The translations under genes were made by a program, and so were the position numbers. 64,000 bases of DNA from the NCBI RefSeq assembly GCF_045689235.1, contig NZ_CP136864.1:3782001-3846000 (forward strand). The letters run 5' to 3'. Shown piece by piece: positions 27,082 to 36,782 of this stretch. Source of the stretch: Congregibacter variabilis. Its GTDB lineage: Bacteria > Pseudomonadota > Gammaproteobacteria > Pseudomonadales > Halieaceae. Under the pieces are notes generated by a model. That model saw nothing but the letters and a program-made list of their open reading frames with translations. It did no database searches and was not told the DNA's origin. Position 1 is the first letter of the stretch, and every line of letters starts with the position of its first letter.

Positions 27082-30000
27082 ATGTTGAATCTTTCCTTTA
27101 AGCCTCAAAGTCTAAACAAGCTCGCCAGCTTTGCTTTTGGCTGCTTTGCGACCTTTCCCGTGTGGGCGGCGGATGTGGATATCGCAACGAAGCCGCTGTT
27201 TGTGACAGCCGGCGTCGAGCCAAATATTATTGTGGCGATTGATGATTCGGGGAGTATGGACTGGGAATTTTTGCATCCGACCAGTTCAGGAGTTTTGTGG
27301 TGGAATGCCAATGACGCTAGCTATGTCGGCAGAGACGCTAATGGTGCATTGTCCTTGGGAGTTTTAAATTACAATAGCACAGGGGGGTTCAGCGCTCCGT
27401 GGTATCCGGGTGGCTATTTGTTTCCCAACGGAACTGCCACTGGTAATCGTGTCTACCCTGACGGAGATCTTAATATTCACGCAGTTCCTCCATTCCCGCA
27501 GTATGCATTTGCTCGAAGCGCAGCGTTTAATGGAATGTATTACGATTCTGCGTTGGACTATAAGCCCTGGCCAAGTGTGGGCGCAAATACATTTACCGAC
27601 GTGCTGCACGCTGCGGCGCCTTCGGATCCGACTCGCGGTTCTGGAACCTTTAATCTGACGTTAGATCACCGCGACCTTGGAAGCAATCAAGTATTCCGGT
27701 TGTTTAAAAATATGGTCATCCCATCGGGGACAACTTACTTTGATGGAGTTGAATGGGTCCAATTGACAGCAGATATGCCTTGGCCTGAATCTACGAGCAA
27801 CGGTATCGAGTATTACCCCGCAACGTATTACGAGCCTAACCGGCAGGCAACAATTTACTCTTTATTGGACTCCGCAACAGGAAATACTGTTCAAGGGCGT
27901 TGTGATTCGCCTGTGGCCGCACACTATAAGGTGTTTGAGCGGTCCCCCGGTAGTCTGTCTGGGGTAGACGCCCTGTCATATGATGGTAGCTGCCTTGTTA
28001 AGATTGAGATTAAGCCAGGCGTAGATTTTGCATCTAAAAGATCTTACGCCGAGGAGATGCAGAACTTTGCAAACTGGTGGTCTTATTATCGCAAGCGCCA
28101 CCTTGCTACGCGCGGCGGCCTTGCAGAGTCATTTGAAAGTCAAACCGGCGCACGCATGGGCGTTCTGACCATCAACAGTCGTTCCCTTAATGGAATGTAC
28201 TCTCTTTCGGATAGTATCGAACGTAACAGCATTTTTAACTTTTTTTACGATGTAGGTGGTAATAGGGCTGGCACGCCAAATCGTGAGGCGTTGAAGTATG
28301 TTGGCGACCAATTCCACACAAATTCCAACGTTATTACTCAAAGCTGCCAGCAAAACTTTGCCTTGTTGTTCACGGATGGTTTTGCCAACCCAACGACCAC
28401 GTCCGGTGTGGGTAACGCGGATGGTGACATGGGTGTTCCCTTTCAAGACAACTATAGCAACACAATCGCAGACATAGCTGCAAAGTACTACAAACAGACA
28501 CTTCGAGGCACGGCTTTCGCTTCCGGCAATGTTCCAGTACCAACCCAGTGTCAGGCTGCGTCTCCGCCGCTAGCACTGGACTGCAATAGTGACTTACATA
28601 TGTCGACCTACGGTGTAACGCTCGGCGCGCAGGGAAACATTTTTGGGGGGGAGGCGCATTCTTCTGTTGCTGATGCGCATACTACCCCCCCCGCGTGGAT
28701 GAACCCGACGCAGGTTAATCCTGTGCAGGTCGACGATCTCTACCATGCTGCAGTGAATGGCCACGGTGAAATGCTCAATGCGCAAAGTGCCGAAGAGCTG
28801 CGTGAGGTTCTGAGCGATGCACTGCTTGATATTGTCGATCGATCCCGATCGTCAGGGACCTCATCATCTACCTCAGCCGCGATTCTGCAGGCAGACACCT
28901 TGTTATACAGCGTGGAGTTTCGCAGTGATGATTGGAGCGGCGATTTGATTGCCCAAGAGGTGTCAGTTGTTGACGGCAGCATTGTGAGACAGGCATGGAG
29001 TGCCGAGGCTCGCTTGGCAGCGAGATCCACGTCAGGTCGTACTTTGCTCACCTGGGATGGCAGCAGTGGCGCCGATCTACAGTTTGATAACTTGGCGCAG
29101 GCGCAAAAAGACGCACTTAACGTGGATCTTAGCAATACAGTTGACGGCGCGGGATCGCAAAGAATCGCGTGGCTACGCGGCGACGCAGTCTCCGGTTTTC
29201 GTAGTCGAACAACTTTTGGCAGTCCCCGCAGGATTGGCGATATTGTTAACTCGTCGCCTCTTTACGTGGGGTCACAAAATCGAGGCTATAGTCTTTTACC
29301 TGCGGAATTCTCCCCGGGTACCTATGGAGCCTTTCGAGGGACTATAGAAGACCGGAGTCCCATGATGGTTGTTGGATCGAACGACGGCTTTATGCATGTG
29401 TTTGATGGTGATACTGGCGATGAGTTGTTCGCATTCATGCCCAGTGAGTTACTCCTGCCAGAGGCTGGTGACAGCTTCGCTCGGGCCTCACTATTGACGA
29501 ATCCAAACTATGAACACCGATACTTTGTAGATGGAACTCCGGCGGTCAATGACGTTTTAATTAATGGTAGCTGGAAAACCATTCTGATCGGTTCCATGGG
29601 CGTAGGTGGTCGAACTGTCTTTGCTATCGACGTAACAGATCCCGAAACTATCGATGCCAGTGATGTTTTGTGGGAGTTTACCGACAGTGATTTGGGTTAT
29701 GGCGTTACCGATGTACAGATAGTTCCCACAGCTAACGGGGGCTTCTCTGCAATATTTGGCAATGGGTACAACAGCGACTCTGACAGTGCGGTGCTCTTTG
29801 TCCTGGACGTGAGCGATGGATCTCTCCTGGCAAAAATCGACACAGGAACGGGAGATTCGAGCGATCCCAATGGTCTAGGGCCTGTGGTGTCAAGTAGTTG
29901 GCCGCAACTCAACTTCACGACGCAGTACGCTTATGCCGGCGACCTGCATGGAAATTTGTGGCGGTTTGACTTGACCAGCGCTCGAGAAACTCAATGGACA

Positions 30001-30783
30001 GACGCAGATGAGGTTTTTGTCGCCACTGACGTAAACGGTGATCGGCAGCCTATCACTGTTCAGCCTCGGATTTCCTTAAATCCGGAACGAAGTGGCGAAC
30101 TTATTATCAACTTCGGCACAGGCAGTTTCTTCAGGGACCAGGACAACCTGCTCACTAATCCGCAGATTCAGACGCTCTACGGTATTCGCGAAACTCTGAG
30201 TAATACGACCATTACGAGACCCGACCTTCTGCAGCAGGAAATACTTTTTCAGGACACCGTGACGGCGCTGGGGGATCAACGTATTGTTCGGCAGATTTCT
30301 GATAATGACTATGCTGCAAGTACCAATGGAAACGGCGGCAGCGAGGAGTCTGGTTGGTTCCTTGATTTAGTGTACGGCGGTAACAACGTCGGTGAACGGG
30401 TAATCAGCAAAGTAACATTCCCGTCGGGTAGTCGCAGGGAACGCGTACGCTTTACATCGATGACGCCATCAAATGACCCCTGCTCATCAGGACGCACGGG
30501 CTTTATTTTTGACTTGGATCTTTTTACCGGCGGAGCTACAGATTTTTCGGTCTTTGATATCAATGATGATGGCTTCTTTAACGTAGATGACCTTGTTGAC
30601 CTGAAGATGGTTAATGCTATTAGTGGTGGTAGAGGGGAGGATCTAACCGTTATTCGCAATCAGCAAGGTTCGGGTGATTTCTTCTACGACGGAACCGGTG
30701 GTCGTATAGGTAACACGACTGGGGCTGAGGGGCTTGCTACGGGTGACCCGTTGGGGCGGCAATCCTGGCAGCAGTTGCGGTAA
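27082..30783 (+). CDS. pilY1: Type IV pilus tip adhesin / biogenesis factor PilY1
   Basis: The 1233-residue product starts with a signal peptide (LNKLASFAFGCFATFPVWAAD). A von Willebrand A-like domain follows with the MIDAS DDSGSMD at residues 54-60. The C-terminal half (from about residue 700) is the PilY1 beta-propeller, with repeated blades such as RSPMMVVGSNDGFMHVFDGDTGDELFAFMPSELL. PilY1 sits at the pilus tip, supports extension and acts in surface sensing. Near the end DINDDGFFNVDDL (residues 1159-1171) looks like a dockerin/EF-hand type calcium loop. I chose ATG 27082 with GGGAGG 5 nt upstream; a TTG at 27052 overlaps pilX. No pilY2 follows. Confidence 0.94.
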   Translation: MLNLSFKPQSLNKLASFAFGCFATFPVWAADVDIATKPLFVTAGVEPNIIVAIDDSGSMDWEFLHPTSSGVLWWNANDASYVGRDANGALSLGVLNYNSTGGFSAPWYPGGYLFPNGTATGNRVYPDGDLNIHAVPPFPQYAFARSAAFNGMYYDSALDYKPWPSVGANTFTDVLHAAAPSDPTRGSGTFNLTLDHRDLGSNQVFRLFKNMVIPSGTTYFDGVEWVQLTADMPWPESTSNGIEYYPATYYEPNRQATIYSLLDSATGNTVQGRCDSPVAAHYKVFERSPGSLSGVDALSYDGSCLVKIEIKPGVDFASKRSYAEEMQNFANWWSYYRKRHLATRGGLAESFESQTGARMGVLTINSRSLNGMYSLSDSIERNSIFNFFYDVGGNRAGTPNREALKYVGDQFHTNSNVITQSCQQNFALLFTDGFANPTTTSGVGNADGDMGVPFQDNYSNTIADIAAKYYKQTLRGTAFASGNVPVPTQCQAASPPLALDCNSDLHMSTYGVTLGAQGNIFGGEAHSSVADAHTTPPAWMNPTQVNPVQVDDLYHAAVNGHGEMLNAQSAEELREVLSDALLDIVDRSRSSGTSSSTSAAILQADTLLYSVEFRSDDWSGDLIAQEVSVVDGSIVRQAWSAEARLAARSTSGRTLLTWDGSSGADLQFDNLAQAQKDALNVDLSNTVDGAGSQRIAWLRGDAVSGFRSRTTFGSPRRIGDIVNSSPLYVGSQNRGYSLLPAEFSPGTYGAFRGTIEDRSPMMVVGSNDGFMHVFDGDTGDELFAFMPSELLLPEAGDSFARASLLTNPNYEHRYFVDGTPAVNDVLINGSWKTILIGSMGVGGRTVFAIDVTDPETIDASDVLWEFTDSDLGYGVTDVQIVPTANGGFSAIFGNGYNSDSDSAVLFVLDVSDGSLLAKIDTGTGDSSDPNGLGPVVSSSWPQLNFTTQYAYAGDLHGNLWRFDLTSARETQWTDADEVFVATDVNGDRQPITVQPRISLNPERSGELIINFGTGSFFRDQDNLLTNPQIQTLYGIRETLSNTTITRPDLLQQEILFQDTVTALGDQRIVRQISDNDYAASTNGNGGSEESGWFLDLVYGGNNVGERVISKVTFPSGSRRERVRFTSMTPSNDPCSSGRTGFIFDLDLFTGGATDFSVFDINDDGFFNVDDLVDLKMVNAISGGRGEDLTVIRNQQGSGDFFYDGTGGRIGNTTGAEGLATGDPLGRQSWQQLR

Positions 30784-30855
30784 AGGTCCTGTCCCTTCCG
30801 ACATTGGGGCTGACGAGTGATGGCCATCAACGCTGATTTATAAAAGGCTAATGCA

Positions 30856-31317
30856 ATGAAAAGTATGTCCAAAGGATTTAGACGTCTAGCAGTTGGCGGG
30901 AGCGGTGGTTTTACATTGATCGAAATGATGATCGTCGTTGCAATTATTGCGATTCTGGCGTCGATAGCGCTGCCGTCCTACCAGGATTCTGTGCGCAAAG
31001 GGTGGCGAAGGAAGGCGTCTGCATGCCTGATTGAGATGGCCCAAGGCATGGAACGCAGATATTCTACGGCAATGTCATTTGTTCCAGATCCGAATGACCC
31101 CAGCGCGTTACCGCCACAAACATGCACCATTGATGACCGAATGGCCGAGCGTTACGCTTTTAGCTTTACGGCTGACCCTACGGCAAACGCCTATGACCTT
31201 CGCGCAGTTCCCCAGGGTGGGCAGGCAGTAGGCGATGCGCGCTGCGGTACATTGAGCATCAATCAGCTTGGTGTGAGGTCAGTGTCTGGTGGTGCAGTTG
31301 TCGAAGATTGCTGGTGA
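30856..31317 (+). CDS. pilE: Type IV pilus minor pilin PilE
   Basis: The 153-residue product has the prepilin site GG|FTLIEMMIVVAIIAILASIALPSYQDSVRKGWRRKA, matching PilE of Pseudomonas-like species (YQ-x-V-RK, then LxxxAQxMERxYS). Two Cys pairs lie in the globular part (ACLIEM, QTCTIDD, ARCGTLS, EDCW), likely forming the D-region disulfide. It closes the minor pilin operon 72 nt after pilY1. It is a minor, not the major, pilin: major pilin pilA genes lie elsewhere. Confidence 0.9.
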   Translation: MKSMSKGFRRLAVGGSGGFTLIEMMIVVAIIAILASIALPSYQDSVRKGWRRKASACLIEMAQGMERRYSTAMSFVPDPNDPSALPPQTCTIDDRMAERYAFSFTADPTANAYDLRAVPQGGQAVGDARCGTLSINQLGVRSVSGGAVVEDCW

Positions 31318-31353
31318 TGCGGCGTCCCCCACCGCTACTTTGCTTGCGGTAGG

Positions 31354-32004
31354 CTAGAGTGTGCAATCAATGTTGTGCCCCCGTCGGTCTTCTCTAATTC
31401 CGTCTCCGTCGGTGTCACGCGTCACGTATGACCGGCCTGTGTGACTGATAATCAAGGCACGTGCGTGACGGGAATCTTGATTTTTCGGGCAGTATATAAG
31501 CGTCCCGTTTTGCCATGTTCCTCCGGAGGGTTCGAAGGTGAGATGGCGTCTCCCCAGAGATGCTCGCCATTTTAATATCCCCTGAGAATTTATTCCCCCG
31601 AAGTTACGCAGCGCCTCTTCGTTTTGATCCAGCACTTGGTCAGCGTCCGCATCAACAAACACCACAAGTGAATGTTGAGCTGTCCAGTCGTTGCTGCATA
31701 AATTCTGTTGGTCTATTGCACATATTGTGACGGGCTCACCCATCAATAGCGCTGTTTGTCTCGCCAGTGCAAACAGTGAGCGGGCTCGGCTGAGCGCAGC
31801 CTTGCTTTCACTCTCGGCCATTACAAATGCGTACGGTGGCATTGCTAGGCTAATCATGATCGAAGCCACGGATATTCCAATCAATATCTGAAGTAGAGTA
31901 AATCCTTGTTTGAGTCGGGGTGCAGCCAAATCGCGCGCATCCTCGGTGGCATCACTGATTTGATGCCATATGCTCCCGCCAGTCGCGCCTTCGATACAGC
32001 GCAT
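31354..32004 (-). CDS. FimT/GspH-like pseudopilin with Gln in place of Glu5
   Basis: The product (up to 216 residues) shows a prepilin-like site KQG|FTLLQILIGISVASIMISLAMPPYAFVMAESES and a GspH-type globular domain (RARSLFALARQTALLMGEPVTICAID, then ICAIDQQNLCSNDW, IYCPKNQ). Where nearly all pilins have Glu at position 5, this has Gln. The start is uncertain: ATG 32004 gives a 33-residue leader, whereas TTG at 31929 gives a standard short leader (AAPRLKQG). It lies 12 nt after pilR on the same strand, so it is probably cotranscribed with pilSR, as fimT is in Pseudomonas neighbourhoods. Confidence 0.8.
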   Translation of the reverse strand: MRCIEGATGGSIWHQISDATEDARDLAAPRLKQGFTLLQILIGISVASIMISLAMPPYAFVMAESESKAALSRARSLFALARQTALLMGEPVTICAIDQQNLCSNDWTAQHSLVVFVDADADQVLDQNEEALRNFGGINSQGILKWRASLGRRHLTFEPSGGTWQNGTLIYCPKNQDSRHARALIISHTGRSYVTRDTDGDGIREDRRGHNIDCTL

Positions 32005-32016
32005 ATGCGAGCGATA

Positions 32017-33390
32017 TTAATCATCTAGCTGGAGTTTCTTCATTCGATACCGAAGACTGCGGAAGCTTACTCCTAGTGCCTTGGCTGTTTCTGTACGATT
32101 CCAGCGGTGAGCATCGAGTGCCTCGCTGAGTATTCCCCGTTCAATGTCGGCTAGATAAGCATCTAGATCGCCGGCGACCGCATCGAGGCCGGCACCTTGT
32201 GTGTGATTCTCTGGCGTTGGGGCAAGTGTTTCAATACTGCCTAATTGGAGGTCCTCCGTGGTTATCACTTCGCCCTCACACAGAGCAAAGGCACGCTCCA
32301 ACATGTTTTCCAGTTCACGCACGTTACCGGGAAATGCATAGCTTTCCATGGTTGAAAGTGCGGCGTCGCTGATCTTGGGAGTCTCGCTATGGTGAGCCTC
32401 CGCAATGCGCTTTATCAGCGCATTTGCGAGTACTGCGATGTCGTTTTTCCGCTCCCGTAGGCTGGGTACTTCAAGTTCGATCACGTTTACTCTAAAGAAC
32501 AGATCTTCGCGAAAGCGGCCGTCGGCGACTTCCTTGGCGAGACTCTTGTGAGTGGCAGACAGTAAACGCACATCGGTAGCCACTTCTTCGTTCGCACCCA
32601 CCGGGCGTACGCGCTTCTCCTGAATGGCGCGTAACAACTTGACCTGCATCGCCAGGGGTAGGTCCGCGACTTCATCAAGAAACAGCGTTCCTCCTTCTGC
32701 GGCTTGAAAGAGTCCGAGCTTGTCGCGACTCGCGCCAGTAAAGCTCCCCTTGAGATGGCCAAACAGTTCGCTCTCAATGAGTTCAGCGGGTATCGCTCCA
32801 CAGTTGACCGCCACAAAGGGGCCGGCAGCGCGCGGGCCGCGACCATGAATATTCCGCGCCACGACCTCTTTACCGCTTCCCGATTCTCCGCGGATGTGCA
32901 CGGGCGCCTGGCTTCTAGCAAGCTTGTCAATCTGTTTGCGCAGCCGGAGCATCGCATCGGTATTACCGATGAGCTCATCGGTGGCTGGAGCCCCCGTGAT
33001 TGACTCGATGGGCTCAAGCTCCAGGGCCGCGCTGATCAAAGAGCGAAGTTTTTCCAGCGCTACGGGTTTACTGATGAAATCGAAGGCGCCAGCCTTGAGC
33101 GCACGAATGGCGCTATCGACATTGCCATGTGCCGTAATCATGGCCACGGGAAGGGAGGGTTGCGTAGCCTGAATGTGTTCCACCAGATCGATACCATTGC
33201 CGTCTGGAAGCCGCATGTCGGTCAGGCACAGCTGCAAGGTGCTTTCGTCGTCCAGCAGTTCGTAGGCTTCGCCTAATGTGGCAGCGCTCACGGTGTCCAG
33301 GCCCATACGTCCGAGCGTAATTTCCAGTAGCTCACGAATATCAGGTTCATCATCGACGATGAGTACTCGGGCTGGTTGATTGGCACTCAA
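32017..33390 (-). CDS. pilR: Sigma-54 dependent response regulator PilR
   Basis: The 457-residue product is an NtrC-type activator that turns on sigma-54 transcription of pilin. Receiver domain 1-125 with phospho-acceptor Asp58 (LTDMRLPDG) and Lys109; AAA+ domain about 138-380 with Walker A GESGSGKE (168-175) and the sigma-54 contact loop GSFTGA (215-220); Fis-type helix-turn-helix at the end (RWNRTETAKALGVSFRSLRYRMKKL). The GSFTGA form and the pilS neighbour mark it as PilR. It starts 6 nt after pilS. Confidence 0.95.
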   Translation of the reverse strand: MSANQPARVLIVDDEPDIRELLEITLGRMGLDTVSAATLGEAYELLDDESTLQLCLTDMRLPDGNGIDLVEHIQATQPSLPVAMITAHGNVDSAIRALKAGAFDFISKPVALEKLRSLISAALELEPIESITGAPATDELIGNTDAMLRLRKQIDKLARSQAPVHIRGESGSGKEVVARNIHGRGPRAAGPFVAVNCGAIPAELIESELFGHLKGSFTGASRDKLGLFQAAEGGTLFLDEVADLPLAMQVKLLRAIQEKRVRPVGANEEVATDVRLLSATHKSLAKEVADGRFREDLFFRVNVIELEVPSLRERKNDIAVLANALIKRIAEAHHSETPKISDAALSTMESYAFPGNVRELENMLERAFALCEGEVITTEDLQLGSIETLAPTPENHTQGAGLDAVAGDLDAYLADIERGILSEALDAHRWNRTETAKALGVSFRSLRYRMKKLQLDD

Positions 33391-33396
33391 AGATCT

Positions 33397-35016
33397 TTAC
33401 TCCTGTTGTTCGATGGTGATCTGAAACCGGCTGCGACCTTCCGTGGTTGGAAGGTAGCCGATCCTGCCCTGATTGAGTTCGCATAGCTCCCGGCAAAGAT
33501 ACAATCCAAGTCCACTTCCTCCCTGGCTGCGGGTAAAAAACGGCTCAAAGAGACGCGGCACATCTGCCTGGTTCACGCCTTGCCCGTCGTCGTAGACATC
33601 CATCACGCATTCACGCTTTCGTCGATTCACGCGAACTCTGAATTCGGCGGTACGCTCTCCCGTAGCCAGTTCGCTGTGACGCATTGCATTGTCAACAAGG
33701 TTGTCCAGAATCCGCTGCAAATGCTCGGGATCAACCAGAACCTTGGCTGTGGGATCTACATATTCGATATTCAGTTGTCCCGGATTATCCCTGCCGCTGA
33801 GATAGCGCTCATAGTATCCGCTGATCCAGTCTGCCAGTATCACCGTTTGGAGTTGCGGGGGCTCCCGACGAGATATCTGCAATACGCTCTCGACGATGTC
33901 GTTGACCCGCTGGCTATTGGTGAGCACCATATCCACCATGCGTCGATCGTCTTTCTCAAGTGTGGGGGACTCGTTCAGCAGTTGCGACGCGTGACTAATA
34001 GCGCCCAGTGGATTGCGGATTTCATGGGCGATACTTGCGGCGAGGCGTCCCAAAGATGATAGTTTCAGCGACTGCGCATAGGCCGCTACCGGGCGATAGT
34101 CGTCCAGAAAAACGAGAACCTGATCCTCATCGGAACCTTCCAAAGCGTGAAACTTGGCAACGACCTCTGCGCCGTCCCCTCCGGCTTCAAAGGGCGAACC
34201 GATTTGCTGGTCGTTGCGGCGAAACCTTTCGATACGATCTGTCAATTCCCTGCTGTAATCCGTTAATGGACGACCTTGCTCCAGGGCTATGGGCCGACTG
34301 GGATCCAGTAGCCTACCCGCAGCGGCGTTCAAAATTCGTGCACGGTTCTGTGAGTCCACGAGAAGAATACCCGTTTGCATGTTTTGTACGATCTGTTCAT
34401 TCAGGCGCTGCAGGCGGTAGATGTCGGTGGCGCGCTCGCTTGCCAATGCCTCGACACGCCCTAGTCGCAATGCAACCAGCTGCACCATGCCCGAGACGAC
34501 AAAAAATAACAGCCCGAGAAGCCCTGCAGGGAAAAGAGCTTTGATGCCTGCGTCGCCGATGGATATGAGGCGCAAGGTGTCGCCCAGAACCGCCAATACC
34601 GTCAGCGCTGCAACGAGAGTGGCTACGGTACGATTGCTAATCAGGACAGCACTGGATGCTACGGTGACAGCCAGTAGCAGAGGCAGGCCGCTGCTCATGC
34701 CTCCAGAGGCGTCGCTCAGCAGAGTTATGCAGACAATATCTACGCCAAACAGCAGCACCAGTTTGGCATTAGAACTTTGCCAGCGAGTCGCCACAACACC
34801 CAGCAATGCGATATTGCTGAACAAAAATATGCTACTGACCGCGATGTAGAGTGCCGGGTTCTGTGCGCCCACAAGCTGTCGTGTCGCTGGCATGGTAATC
34901 AGAAGCAAAAACACTACGGATAAAACGGTGCGGTAAATGAGATAGATCCGAAATAGCAGTAAATTCTGTTCGGACCCAGCTGTACCGGGCGGCACTAGAA
35001 TGGAGGGGCTGTTCAC
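33397..35016 (-). CDS. pilS: Sensor histidine kinase PilS
   Basis: The 539-residue membrane kinase has about six N-terminal helices (residues 20-190), a PAS-like domain (QTGILLVDSQNRARILNAAAGRLL, 215-240), the phospho-acceptor His331 in SIAHEIRNPLGAISHASQLL and a HATPase domain with the N box (LDNLVDNAMRHS) and GSGLGLYLCREL. It senses pilin in the membrane and phosphorylates PilR (family knowledge). First gene of the pilS-pilR-fimT-like unit; 134 nt separate it from divergent nadE. Confidence 0.94.
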   Translation of the reverse strand: MNSPSILVPPGTAGSEQNLLLFRIYLIYRTVLSVVFLLLITMPATRQLVGAQNPALYIAVSSIFLFSNIALLGVVATRWQSSNAKLVLLFGVDIVCITLLSDASGGMSSGLPLLLAVTVASSAVLISNRTVATLVAALTVLAVLGDTLRLISIGDAGIKALFPAGLLGLLFFVVSGMVQLVALRLGRVEALASERATDIYRLQRLNEQIVQNMQTGILLVDSQNRARILNAAAGRLLDPSRPIALEQGRPLTDYSRELTDRIERFRRNDQQIGSPFEAGGDGAEVVAKFHALEGSDEDQVLVFLDDYRPVAAYAQSLKLSSLGRLAASIAHEIRNPLGAISHASQLLNESPTLEKDDRRMVDMVLTNSQRVNDIVESVLQISRREPPQLQTVILADWISGYYERYLSGRDNPGQLNIEYVDPTAKVLVDPEHLQRILDNLVDNAMRHSELATGERTAEFRVRVNRRKRECVMDVYDDGQGVNQADVPRLFEPFFTRSQGGSGLGLYLCRELCELNQGRIGYLPTTEGRSRFQITIEQQE

Positions 35017-35150
35017 GCCTTTTTACTCACAGTTTTGCACTCTTGGTAGCATGCCTGCATTCTAGCAGTGCCGCGCGCGAATTCGCCGTATCTGGTCAGC
35101 ATGCTCAGGATCGCTGACAATAGCGATCTCAGATTGTTGGACGATTTTTT

Positions 35151-36773
35151 ATGCACATTTTGATGGCCCAGATAAACACCATAGTCGGTGATTTTATTGG
35201 CAACGCAGATCAAGTTATTGCAGCGACGGAACGAGCCTGCGAGCAGCAGGATTCACCTGTTGTGGTTTTTCCGGAGTTAACGCTATCGGGCTATCCGCCA
35301 GAAGACCTTTTGTTGAGGCCGGCGCTGTGCCAGCGCGTTAGCGATGCTTTGGAGCGCTTGTGCAAGGACTTGCCTCTTGGTGCCTGGGTGATTGTGGGAT
35401 ATCCGATTCGACGCGACGGCGTTCTTTATAACTGTGCGGGTGTTATCCATCAGGGCGAGATACAGGCGGAATATCGAAAGTGCGAGTTACCCAACTACCA
35501 GGTATTTGATGAAAAGCGCTACTTCACCGCCGGTACAGAACCCTGTGTGCTTGAGATTCAAGGGGTTCAAGTAGGATTAAGTATTTGTGAGGATATATGG
35601 GTGCCGGGGCCCACTGCTGCCGCGGCGGCTGCGGGAGCTGAACTGCTGATCAACCTCAATGCCTCTCCCTTTCATCGTGGTAAGCAGCTGCAGCGTCTCG
35701 AACTCGTATCGGGGCGCGCTCGAGAGAACAAGCTGGCCGTGGTCTACGTCAATCAGGTGGGTGGTCAGGACGAGCTGGTTTTTGACGGTGGGTCCTTTGC
35801 CATGAACTCTGATGGGAGCGTTGCGGTGCAGGCGCCTCGTTTCGACACTGCTGCAACCTGGTGTGAATATCTGAACGCCGCATCGCAAAGGGCGTTCGCC
35901 ACATTAGTTAGTGAGGAGCCTCTCAGCGAGCTGGCAGCCATTTGGCAGGCACTGGTGCTGGGTATGCGCGATTACGTCAATAAAAATGGCTTTCCCAGCG
36001 TTGTTCTCGGACTTTCAGGTGGTGTGGACTCGGCACTGACGCTCGCGGTAGCCGTTGACGCCTTGGGCCCAGAGCGCGTTGAGGCCGTGATGATGCCCTT
36101 TCGCTACACCTCAGACATTAGTATTGCAGACGCTGCACAGCAGAGTTCTACGCTGGGTGTTCGCCACAGCGTCATTTCCATCGAGCCCATATACGAAGCC
36201 TTTCTTGCTGCTTTAGAAGACGAGTTCGCGGGTTTGAGCGCCGATACCACGGAAGAGAATTTGCAGGCCCGGTGTCGCGGTGTGCTGCTGATGTCTATTT
36301 CCAATAAGAAGCGATCTTTGGTCCTGACTACGGGGAACAAGAGCGAGTTGGCCGTAGGTTATTCCACTTTGTATGGTGATATGGCGGGAGGCTTTGATGT
36401 GCTTAAGGACGTGCCAAAGACGCTTGTTTACGAGCTATGCCATTACCGAAACGGTTTAGGGCCCTGCATTCCCGAGCGGGTGATAGAGCGGCCGCCTTCC
36501 GCTGAGTTGGCGCCGGATCAAAAAGATGAGGACAGCCTGCCACCTTATGAAGTCTTGGATCGGATTCTGGAGCTTTACGTCGAGCAGGACTACAGCGCTG
36601 AGGCAATTATTGCCGAGGGTATCGACCGCGCAGACGTAGAGCGCGCCGTGCGTCTGGTGGATATAAACGAGTACAAGCGTCGTCAGGCGCCGGTGGGCGT
36701 GCGTATCACCCAGCGCGGCTTTGGGCGGGATCGTCGTTATCCGATCACTTCCGCCTGGCGCATAGGCGGTTGA
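35151..36773 (+). CDS. nadE: Glutamine-dependent NAD+ synthetase
   Basis: NadE amidates nicotinic acid adenine dinucleotide to NAD+, with ammonia from glutamine. The 540-residue product fuses an N-terminal nitrilase-type glutaminase (catalytic Glu42 in VVVFPELTLSGYPPE, Lys110 in YRKCELPNYQVFDE, Cys146 in LSICEDIW) to the C-terminal synthetase with the ATP pyrophosphatase P-loop LGLSGGVDSALT near residue 287 and TTGNKSELAVGYSTLYGDMAGGF. In Pseudomonas the pilS and bamD genes are neighbours; here nadE stands between them. It converges on bamD with 9 nt between the stops. Confidence 0.97.
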   Translation: MHILMAQINTIVGDFIGNADQVIAATERACEQQDSPVVVFPELTLSGYPPEDLLLRPALCQRVSDALERLCKDLPLGAWVIVGYPIRRDGVLYNCAGVIHQGEIQAEYRKCELPNYQVFDEKRYFTAGTEPCVLEIQGVQVGLSICEDIWVPGPTAAAAAAGAELLINLNASPFHRGKQLQRLELVSGRARENKLAVVYVNQVGGQDELVFDGGSFAMNSDGSVAVQAPRFDTAATWCEYLNAASQRAFATLVSEEPLSELAAIWQALVLGMRDYVNKNGFPSVVLGLSGGVDSALTLAVAVDALGPERVEAVMMPFRYTSDISIADAAQQSSTLGVRHSVISIEPIYEAFLAALEDEFAGLSADTTEENLQARCRGVLLMSISNKKRSLVLTTGNKSELAVGYSTLYGDMAGGFDVLKDVPKTLVYELCHYRNGLGPCIPERVIERPPSAELAPDQKDEDSLPPYEVLDRILELYVEQDYSAEAIIAEGIDRADVERAVRLVDINEYKRRQAPVGVRITQRGFGRDRRYPITSAWRIGG

Positions 36774-36782
36774 TAGCGTCTT

